Source of the DNA: Deltaproteobacteria bacterium
GTDB lineage: Bacteria > Desulfobacterota > Desulfarculia > Adiutricales > Adiutricaceae
Assembly: GCA_031269135.1 (NCBI GenBank)
Contig: JAISZP010000288.1
Location: forward strand, 1-5,642
Direction of reading: 5' to 3'
Length of the DNA: 5,642 nucleotides
Shown piece after piece: positions 1 to 5,100 of the stretch. Every line of letters begins with the position of its first letter. Position 1 is the stretch's first letter. The notes under the pieces were generated by a model that was not told the origin of the DNA, did no database searches, and saw nothing but the letters and a program-made list of their open reading frames with translations. Made by a program: the position numbers and the translations under genes.

Positions 1-64
1 CCAAAGACAACCGGTTGCCGTTTTCGGCGCTAAAGGCTGCTTGCCGCCGGTCGAGGCCGCGGGG
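1..64 (+). ncRNA. L10 leader: autoregulatory RNA upstream of rplJ (5' edge cut by the window)
   Basis: This stretch folds as a three-way element. A closing stem ACCGG (10-14) pairs with CCGGT (47-51). It encloses a hairpin GCCG-TTTT-CGGC (17-28) and a small stem GGC (35-37)/GCC (43-45). The flanking unpaired strands AAAGAC (3-8) and CGAGG (52-56) match, from memory, the conserved internal-loop sequences of the bacterial L10 leader family, which mimics the L10 site on 23S rRNA. In characterised bacteria the L10(L12)4 complex binds this RNA and represses translation of its own operon. Its position directly before rplJ fits. The pairing is seen in the sequence; the family assignment is recall, not a covariance search. 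Any outer stem reaching upstream of base 1 cannot be seen. Confidence 0.72.
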
Positions 65-68
65 TCAT

Positions 69-126
69 ACCACCTTGCTTGGGCCGAAAAAACTGGGACG
101 TTTCCCAGTAGCTTAAATAAGGAGGT
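69..126 (+). promoter_or_regulatory. rplJ ribosome-binding region with possible Shine-Dalgarno sequestration
   Basis: The rplJ ribosome binding site AAGGAGGT (119-126) is a perfect match to the 16S 3' end and lies 4 bases before the GTG start. Upstream, ACCACCTT (69-76) can pair with it at seven of eight positions, the one mismatch being A72 opposite A123. Between the two lies a perfect 7-bp hairpin ACTGGGA (92-98)/TCCCAGT (103-109) with loop CGTT. That hairpin would bring the complementary segments together. No T run follows it, so it does not look like an intrinsic terminator. Translational control by masking the site is inference. Confidence 0.45.
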
Positions 127-130
127 AAAC

Positions 131-670
131 GTGGAGCGACTCAAAAAGCAATCTGTGGTAGGAGAACTCAAAGAAGACTTTGCGAAAGCGCAAGCTGTTT
201 TCGTCACTGACTTCAAAGGCCTATCTATGGAAAGTTTGGGAGGCCTGCGACGCAAGGTCAGAAGCAGCGGCGGCGACTATAAGGTGACTAAAAACACCTT
301 GGTCAAGCTCGCCTCGAAAGGCACTCCCATAGAAAACCTTGATGCTCTGATGGTCGGCAATAATGCCTTAGGCATTACTACCCAAGATCCGGCCGCCTTG
401 GCCAAGGTATTGCAAGATTTCGCCAAAGAGCAGGAAAAGTTTGTAATCAAGGGTGGGATTCTGGGCCAGAGGGTGATAGACCCGGCTCAGATCAAAGCTT
501 TAGCGGCTTTGCCCAGCAAAGAGGTTCTCTTGTCCACCCTTTTGGGCACCATGCAGGCCGTACCGACGTCTTTCGTCCGGGTGCTGGCGGCTGTTCCCAA
601 AAAACTTCTCTACGCTCTGGTGGCGATCCGGGACGCCAAATCCGAGACTGCGCCGGCTAACGAGTCCTAG
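131..670 (+). CDS. rplJ: 50S ribosomal protein L10
   Basis: L10 anchors the ribosomal stalk: its N-terminal domain binds 23S rRNA in the GTPase-associated centre and its C-terminal helix carries L7/L12 dimers. The product is 179 residues, slightly longer than the roughly 165 of E. coli. It opens MERLKKQSVVGELKE, a typical L10 N-terminus, and includes VFVTDFKGLS (residues 23-32), the conserved KVTKNTL (51-57), and a C-terminal stretch VLAAVPKKLLYALVAIRDAK that fits the L12-binding helix. The frame is open upstream to a TTG at 41. I chose the GTG at 131 because AAGGAGGT sits just before it and the added N-terminal residues would not resemble L10 and would be encoded by the leader RNA. The stop is TAG at 668-670. 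It is the first gene of the rplJ-rplL pair and is probably repressed by its own product through the leader. Confidence 0.96.
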   Translation: MERLKKQSVVGELKEDFAKAQAVFVTDFKGLSMESLGGLRRKVRSSGGDYKVTKNTLVKLASKGTPIENLDALMVGNNALGITTQDPAALAKVLQDFAKEQEKFVIKGGILGQRVIDPAQIKALAALPSKEVLLSTLLGTMQAVPTSFVRVLAAVPKKLLYALVAIRDAKSETAPANES

Positions 671-685
671 GCAAGGACATTTTTA

Positions 686-743
686 GGGCCTGGGACCGTA
701 TTGGTCCGCCCTTTGGAAAAAATCATCCGGAAAAAAATCATCG
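686..743 (+). other. rplJ-rplL spacer: hairpin and tandem A-rich duplication
   Basis: The 109-base gap between rplJ and rplL holds an interrupted hairpin. GGGC (686-689) pairs with GCCC (708-711), there is a 3-base bulge (690-692), then GGACC (693-697) pairs with GGTCC (703-707) around loop GTATT. No T run follows, so it is not a standard terminator. Next come two adjacent near-identical copies, GGAAAAAATCATCC (715-728, six A) and GGAAAAAAATCATCG (729-743, seven A). A GC-rich stretch (744-763) then leads to the rplL ribosome binding site. A role in RNA stability or in the extra translation of rplL is possible but unproven. Confidence 0.5.
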
Positions 744-765
744 CCGGGGCCCGGAGCCGCCGGTT

Positions 766-770
766 GGAGG
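766..770 (+). promoter_or_regulatory. ribosome binding site of rplL
   Basis: GGAGG lies 9 bases before the rplL ATG. L7/L12 is needed in several copies per L10, so its own strong site, separate from that of rplJ, is expected. Confidence 0.8.
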
Positions 771-779
771 AATCAAGAT

Positions 780-1163
780 ATGCCCATCACTAAGGCTGAG
801 GCCATTGAATACATCAAGAATTTAACCGTAATCGAACTCAGCGAGCTCATCAAAGAGCTTGAAGAGACCTTCGGCGTCAGCGCCGCCGCCCCCGTAGCCG
901 TCGCGGCCGCAGGCGCCGTGGCGACCGAGGCCGCCGCTCCAGTTGAAGAGCAGACCGAGTTTTCAGTGATCCTGGCCGCCATCGGGACTCAGAAGATCAA
1001 CGTCATCAAGGAAGTTCGGGCCATCACCGCTTTAGGCCTCAAGGAAGCCAAAGAGTTGGTGGAGACTGCTCCTCAGACCGTCAAAGAGGCCGTCTCGAAG
1101 GAAGAAGCCGAAAAGTTCAAAAAGCAGCTTGAGGCCGCCGGGGCCACGGTCGAGATTAAGTAA
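780..1163 (+). CDS. rplL: 50S ribosomal protein L7/L12
   Basis: This is the flexible, multi-copy stalk protein that recruits EF-Tu, EF-G, IF2 and RF3 to the ribosome and stimulates their GTP hydrolysis. The 127-residue product has the standard layout. An N-terminal dimerisation and L10-binding helix pair (about 1-33, with [15 protein letters not shown]) is followed by an Ala/Pro/Val-rich hinge (about 34-57) and a C-terminal factor-binding domain (about 60-127) with [20 protein letters not shown] (72-91) and [22 protein letters not shown] at the end. One oddity is Ala84 where the usual motif reads T-G-L-G-L-K. The ATG is preceded by GGAGG and the stop is TAA. A 69-residue frame on the other strand inside this gene is only a shadow of the Ala-rich hinge. 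Confidence 0.97.
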   Translation: MPITKAEAIEYIKNLTVIELSELIKELEETFGVSAAAPVAVAAAGAVATEAAAPVEEQTEFSVILAAIGTQKINVIKEVRAITALGLKEAKELVETAPQTVKEAVSKEEAEKFKKQLEAAGATVEIK

Positions 1164-1179
1164 GAACCCCGAGAGGTTC
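1164..1179 (+). other. small hairpin immediately after the rplL stop
   Basis: GAACC (1164-1168) pairs with GGTTC (1175-1179) around loop CCGAGA, starting at the base after the TAA. No T run follows. It may protect the 3' end of a processed rplL message or do nothing; the sequence only shows the pairing. Confidence 0.35.
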
Positions 1180-1180
1180 C

Positions 1181-1257
1181 GCATCTTAGCAGAGAAATTT
1201 CTTTCCTAGCGATCGTCCGCCGGATGTTTCTTCGAAGGAAAATTCTCTCTAAGATGC
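1181..1257 (+). promoter_or_regulatory. long interrupted hairpin downstream of rplL, possible RNase III processing site
   Basis: Three stacked helices are visible. GCATCTTAG (1181-1189) pairs with CTAAGATGC (1249-1257). After a bulged C1190, AGAGAA (1191-1196) pairs with TTCTCT (1243-1248). After an internal loop, TTTCCT (1202-1207) pairs with AGGAAA (1236-1241). That gives 21 base pairs over a 28-base terminal loop, which can form a further 3-bp stem. No T run follows. In E. coli the rplL-rpoB gap carries an attenuator and an RNase III site that set rpoB expression below that of the ribosomal genes. A similar job is inferred from position and double-stranded length only. Confidence 0.5.
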
Positions 1258-1391
1258 ATCTTTAAAGACGTATGTTTAAAGATGCATGTTTCGAGATATA
1301 TGTTTCAAGTATATGTTTCGAGGTATATGTTTCAAAGTGTATTTTTAAAGATGCGTATTTAAAAGACGCCTAGTTCAAAAGGCCTATTTTA
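1251..1391 (+). repeat. degenerate 14-bp tandem repeat, about ten units
   Basis: Units begin at 1251, 1265, 1279, 1293, 1307, 1320, 1334, 1348, 1362 and 1377. They are 14 bases long except for one of 13 (1307) and two of 15 (1362, 1377). The approximate consensus is AAGATGTATGTTTA. Unit 1 starts with a perfect 12-bp palindrome AAGATGCATCTT (1251-1262) and also supplies the 3' arm of the preceding long hairpin. Units 4 to 7 alternate GAG and AAG-type openings after TTTC, suggesting a 27- to 28-bp higher-order unit. The last two units are the most diverged. A period of 14 is not a multiple of 3, and the block lies outside any plausible gene, so it is not a coding repeat. Function is unknown. 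Confidence 0.75.
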
Positions 1392-1431
1392 GAGCGTGAT
1401 CAATTTTAGGCATGTCGTTTGTCGCGGGTTG

Positions 1432-1459
1432 GTCAAAATTAAATTGTAGCGGTTTTGAC
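1432..1459 (+). other. inverted repeat GTCAAAA/TTTTGAC
   Basis: GTCAAAA (1432-1438) and TTTTGAC (1453-1459) form a perfect 7-bp inverted repeat with a 14-base spacer, extendable by two G-T pairs. The right arm overlaps TTGACG (1455-1460), a good -35 match, so this could be an operator-like site or an RNA hairpin. No regulator can be named. Confidence 0.35.
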
Positions 1460-1497
1460 GGCGATAAATGACGATTTTATGTGGACATCATTATAAA
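1455..1497 (+). promoter_or_regulatory. possible sigma-70 promoter(s) for rpoB
   Basis: Two overlapping candidates are visible. The first pairs ATGACG (1468-1473, four of six to TTGACA) with TATAAA (1492-1497, five of six to TATAAT) over an 18-base spacer. The second has the better -35, TTGACG (1455-1460, five of six), but at 17 bases its -10 is only TATGTG (1478-1483, three of six). Transcription would begin near 1503 and make a leader of about 670 bases. A T- and A-rich region produces such matches by chance fairly often, so this is a candidate only. Confidence 0.3.
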
Positions 1498-1512
1498 CAG
1501 TCGATCCGAGTG

Positions 1513-1539
1513 GTAGCGCACAATGGTTATTGTGCTTAC
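1513..1539 (+). other. hairpin with perfect 7-bp stem
   Basis: GCACAAT (1518-1524) pairs with ATTGTGC (1529-1535) around loop GGTT. Outside a small internal loop, GTA (1513-1515) pairs with TAC (1537-1539). No T run follows. It is one of a series of RNA-like hairpins in this gap. Confidence 0.45.
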
Positions 1540-1562
1540 GACAGTTCGTTTTAGTTTAATCG

Positions 1563-1587
1563 GGCTTCGAGTCGACCTCGTTAAGCC
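1563..1587 (+). other. hairpin with 9-bp bulged stem
   Basis: GGCTT (1563-1567) pairs with AAGCC (1583-1587), and CGAG (1568-1571) stacks inside with CTCG (1577-1580). A 2-base TT bulge lies on the 3' side and the loop is TCGAC. Only TTT follows, so it would be a weak terminator at best. Confidence 0.4.
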
Positions 1588-1743
1588 TTTGATGTGTGAC
1601 GAAATAGTTTCCCCTGGGCCGTAGTGAATCCATCCATATGGTCACTTAAGCCTCCCTCTCGCCCTAACTGGCTCGGTGGTCTTGCCGCTAGGGTTTAACT
1701 GCGATAAAGAGCCGCCATACATGTATGCATCTGTTTGGCCCAC

Positions 1744-1758
1744 CTGTCGGGCCGACAG
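1744..1758 (+). other. hairpin CTGTCG/CGACAG
   Basis: CTGTCG (1744-1749) pairs perfectly with CGACAG (1753-1758) around the 3-base loop GGC. A perfect 12-bp palindrome CATACATGTATG lies just upstream (1716-1727). Function is unknown. Confidence 0.35.
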
Positions 1759-1823
1759 CCGAACGAATTTATTCAAGGTAAATAGAAAACTAAGGATTGC
1801 TCTAATATTTCTTGTTTTTTCAG

Positions 1824-1863
1824 CAAGGTCGATTAGAGTGGCGTTATCCTTGTCTCTTTTTTT
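1824..1863 (+). terminator. weak terminator-like or attenuator-like element
   Basis: CAAGG (1824-1828) can pair with CCTTG (1848-1852), followed by TCTC and a run of seven T (1857-1863). The stem is short and the loop long (19 bases), so intrinsic termination would be inefficient. Partial termination here would lower rpoB relative to rplJ and rplL, as the E. coli attenuator does, but the sequence support is slight. Confidence 0.2.
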
Positions 1864-1865
1864 GA

Positions 1866-1887
1866 CTGCTCTAGTCATCTAGAGTGG
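1866..1887 (+). other. hairpin CTCTAG/CTAGAG
   Basis: CTCTAG (1869-1874) pairs perfectly with CTAGAG (1879-1884) around loop TCAT. Two G-T pairs and one C-G pair extend it to 1866/1887. A second small stem AGTG (1889-1892)/CACT (1899-1902) follows directly. It may be part of a structured leader. Confidence 0.4.
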
Positions 1888-1944
1888 AAGTGTAGTCGCA
1901 CTGTCGCTTGTCTTTAATTCAGGCTCTTTATGATTGCTCCTAAA

Positions 1945-1963
1945 GCGCCTTAAGATTTGGCGC
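1945..1963 (+). other. short hairpin GCGCC/GGCGC overlapping a weak promoter match
   Basis: GCGCC (1945-1949) pairs with GGCGC (1959-1963) around a 9-base loop. The right arm overlaps TTGGCG (1957-1962), which with TAATAT (1979-1984) and a 16-base spacer gives a four-of-six plus four-of-six promoter match. Neither reading is strong. Confidence 0.25.
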
Positions 1964-1986
1964 AGCGGGGTCGATGATTAATATTC

Positions 1987-2087
1987 TCGGTTTTAGTCGT
2001 CTTGTTTTTTTCTTGGTTTTTTTCTTGGTTTTTGTTTTTTTGTCTTTTGTCTTCTTGATTTTTTATAGATGGATTTGATTTTTTTGG
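1987..2087 (+). repeat. T-rich tract with regularly spaced T runs
   Basis: About 100 bases consist mostly of T and G on the + strand. TTTTTTTCTTGG occurs twice in tandem (2005-2016 and 2017-2028), followed by TTTTT (2029-2033) and TTTTTTT (2035-2041). Further runs lie at 2059-2064 and 2079-2085. The first runs are centred about 12 bases apart, near the helical repeat, which suggests intrinsic DNA bending. As RNA it would be an unstructured U-rich leader segment 90 to 190 bases before rpoB. There is no GC stem directly before it, so it is not a simple terminator. Confidence 0.6.
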
Positions 2088-2126
2088 TTAGGGTTCTTGA
2101 GTGTTTGCATTTGTCGTTCCCTAACC
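2086..2126 (+). promoter_or_regulatory. perfect 8-bp inverted repeat in the rpoB leader
   Basis: GGTTAGGG (2086-2093) and CCCTAACC (2119-2126) are exact inverted repeats separated by 25 bases. The left arm directly follows the last T run. The right arm ends 50 bases before the rpoB start. The long spacer argues against a terminator and suits either an RNA stem with an exposed loop or a spaced protein-binding site. Confidence 0.45.
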
Positions 2127-2145
2127 GCCAAACATCCACAAATCT

Positions 2146-2173
2146 CGGTTCCGCAAGGCCGTGATGAGGAGGT
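2146..2173 (+). promoter_or_regulatory. rpoB ribosome binding site with small GCAA-loop hairpin upstream
   Basis: AGGAGGT (2167-2173) is a strong Shine-Dalgarno sequence but lies only 3 bases before the ATG (4 from AGGAGG), closer than usual. Just upstream, CGG (2146-2148)/CCG (2159-2161) and CC (2151-2152)/GG (2157-2158) can form a bulged stem with a GCAA tetraloop. The site supports the ATG at 2177 as the start. Confidence 0.6.
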
Positions 2174-2176
2174 CAA

Positions 2177-5100
2177 ATGTCTTCAGCTGCAACACATCTG
2201 CGTATCCGCAAAAGTTTCGGCAAAACTGAGCTCATCGCTGAGATGCCGAACCTCATTGAGATGCAGCGCTATTCTTATGAGCGTTTTTTGCAAAATGACG
2301 TACCGGCTGATAAACGAGGCGAATTTGGGCTTCAAGCTGTCTTCAACAGCGTTTTCCCCATCGAGGATTTCTCGGGACTGGCCAATCTCAAGTTTTTGTC
2401 GTACTCCTTCGATGAGGTCAAGTACGACGTCGACGAATGTCTGGCCAAAGGAAACACTTACGAAGCCCCGCTGAAGATAACGGTGGCTCTGGAGATTTAT
2501 GATCACGACAAGGAGACGGGCGCGAAATCCATCAGAGATATAAAGCAGCAGGAAATCTACTTCGGGACGATTCCCCTGATGACCAATCAGGGAACTTTCA
2601 TAATCAACGGCTCCGAGAGAGTGATCGTCTCTCAGCTCCACCGCAGCCCAGGCATCTTCTTCGACCACGATCGCGGCAAGACCCACTCGTCGGGAAAAAT
2701 TCTCTACTCCGCCAGAGTCATCCCCATGCGCGGCTCCTGGCTCGATCTCGAACTTGACCCGAAAGACATCATCTACGCTCGCATCGACCGCCGACGCAAA
2801 TTTCCGGTGACGCTGCTTTTGAAAGCCCTAGGCTACAGTTCCCAAGAGCTTTTGAACTACTTCTACAATCGTGAGGTTTTAAGGATAAAGCCCGACGGCT
2901 CCATCACCACCGAGCTCAATCCTCAGCTGCGTATCGGCCATAAGGCCTATGAGGACATAATCGACGCCGAGACAGGCAAACCCATCATCCGTAAGGGAAA
3001 AAAGTTCACCAAGGTCGCCATCCGCAAGCTTGAAGATCTCAAAATCAGCGAAATCTCGGCCAACATCGATGATTACTACGGCCGCTACGCCGCCGAAGAC
3101 GTATTCAACCCCATCACCGGCGAAGTCATTTTGGGTTTGAACGAGGAACTGACCGAGAACGCTTTCGAGCAGCTCAAGCTCTCGGGCATCTCCCAAGTGC
3201 CCCTTCTTTTCATCGACAAGATAAACGTGAGTTCTTCCTTCCGCGACACTTTGGAGCTCGATCGCCTCGAGACCAAGCAAGACGCCATAATCGATCTGTA
3301 CCGCAAAAACAGGCCTTCGACGCCCCCTACCATTGAAGTGGCCGAGGCTTTTTTCAACAACCTGTTCTTCAACCTCGAGCACTATGATCTCTCGCCGGTC
3401 GGAAGACTCAAGCTCAACCTGCGCCTGTTCAACGAAGCCGAGCCGGAACTTTCTCAGTGCAACATAAACGTCCTGCGGCCCATCGACATCCTGGCGGCGG
3501 TCAAAGAGTTGGTGAGGCTCAAGGACGCCGACGGCGCGGTCGACGACATCGACCATTTGGGAAACAGAAGGGTCCGTTCGGTCGGAGAGCTTTTGGAAAA
3601 TCAGTACCGGGTCGGTCTGGTCCGCATGGAGCGGGCCATCAAGGAGCGCATGAGTCTTCAAGAAGTCGAGACCATGATGCCCCACGATCTGATCAACTCC
3701 AAACCGGTCACGGCGGTGGTCAAGGAATTCTTCGGCACCAGTCAGCTTAGCCAGTTTATGGACCAAAACAATCCTCTCTCGGAAATCACCCACAAGCGGC
3801 GTTTGTCCGCTCTGGGACCGGGAGGACTCACCAGAGACAGAGCCGGTTTCGAGGTCCGCGACGTTCACCCGACTCACTACGGACGCATCTGCCCAATCGA
3901 GACGCCTGAAGGGCCCAACATCGGTCTTATAGTTTCTCTGTCGACTTACGCCAGAGTCAACGAGTACGGCTTCATCGAGACTCCTTACCGAAAGATCCGC
4001 AGCGGCGTCGCCACAAACGAAGTCGAGTACCTCACAGCTTTAGAGGAGGCGGGACTGGCGGTCGCTCAGGCCAACGTCGATTTGGACGAAAACAGCCGCC
4101 TGACCCAGAAAAACGTTCCGTGTCACATTAACGGCGAATTCGTCCAAGTGCCCGACTCCGACGTTCAGTTGATGGACGTCTCTCCCAATCAATTGGTCTC
4201 CGTGGCCGCGTCTCTGGTGCCGTTTTTGGAGCACGACGACGCCAACAGGGCCTTGATGGGTTCCAACATGCAGCGTCAAGCCGTGCCTCTTTTGAGGACC
4301 GACGCTCCGCTTGTGGGCACCGGCATCGAAAGCGTGGTCGCCCGCGACAGCGGAGTCACCGTGGTCGCCCAGTACGACGGGGTGGTCGAGGACGCCGACG
4401 CCTCCCGCATAGTCATGCGCTACACCAGTCAGCAGGCCAGCGAAAACGGCCACTGGATCAAGATCTACAAGCTCAACAAATTCCAGCGCTCCAATCAGAG
4501 CACCTGCTTCAATCAGCGTCCCATCGTAAGACCGGGCGATTTGGTCAAAGAAGGTCAGGTCCTGGCCGACGGACCGGCGACGGAAATGGGCGAATTGGCC
4601 CTCGGCCGCAACGTCATGGTCGCTTTCATGAGCTGGGGCGGCTACAACTTTGAGGATTCCATCCTAGTCTCAGAGAGGCTGGTCAAGGAAGACATCTTCA
4701 CCTCGGTTCACATCGAGGTCTACGATACGGTCGCCAGAGACACCAAACTCGGTCCCGAAGAGATAACCAGAGACATCCCCAACCTCGGCGAAGAGTCTTT
4801 GGCCAATTTGGACGACGCCGGAATAGTCCGCATCGGCGCCAACGTCAAGACCGGCGACATCTTGGTGGGACGCATCACTCCTAAAGGCGAAACCCAGCCC
4901 TCTCCCGAAGAGAGGTTGTTGAGGGCCATCTTCGGCGAGAAGGCCTCCGACGTCAAAGACACCTCCCTGAGGGTTCCGCCGGGGATCGAAGGGACCGTCA
5001 TAAACGCCAGGGTTTTCTACCGCAAAGGGACTGAAAAGGATTCCCGCAGCCTGCAGATCGAGCAGGACGAGATCAAGAGGCTTATGAAGGATCAGGAGGA

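Larger units (their letters stand above)
1164..2176. other. long non-coding gap between rplL and rpoB
   Basis: There are 1013 bases between the rplL stop and the rpoB start, against about 320 in E. coli. The region is visibly richer in A and T than the flanking genes. It contains hairpins, a tandem-repeat block, a T-rich tract and possible promoters, listed separately. The only frames of any length are a 78-codon one on the minus strand (1642-1878) and a 68-codon GTG-started one on the plus strand (1676-1882). They overlap each other, lack ribosome binding sites and resemble nothing I know. I see no tRNA, rRNA or insertion sequence. Confidence 0.85.

Noticed and set aside
41..130. N-terminal extension of L10 from TTG at 41
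   Set aside because: The extra 30 residues do not resemble L10, are encoded by the leader RNA, and lack a ribosome binding site, whereas the GTG at 131 has a perfect one.
1251..1391. CRISPR array
   Set aside because: The units are 14 bases long, contiguous and diverged, with no spacers and no cas genes nearby.
1505..1580. tRNA-like elements (GAGTGGTAGCGC and GCTTCGAGTC)
   Set aside because: They recall D-arm and T-arm sequences, but the spacing is too long, the T-stem does not pair, and no acceptor stem or anticodon arm fits.
2086..2126. Intrinsic terminator before rpoB
   Set aside because: The T run precedes the stem rather than following it, the loop is 25 bases, and the other strand would have an A run after the stem.
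2097..2474. 125-codon plus-strand frame crossing the rpoB start
   Set aside because: It is out of frame with the RpoB sequence, has no ribosome binding site and yields a Ser/Cys-rich product typical of a shifted frame.
2879..3877. 332-codon minus-strand frame inside rpoB
   Set aside because: It lies wholly opposite well-conserved rpoB sequence and its product looks like a complement of rpoB codons; it is a shadow of codon bias.
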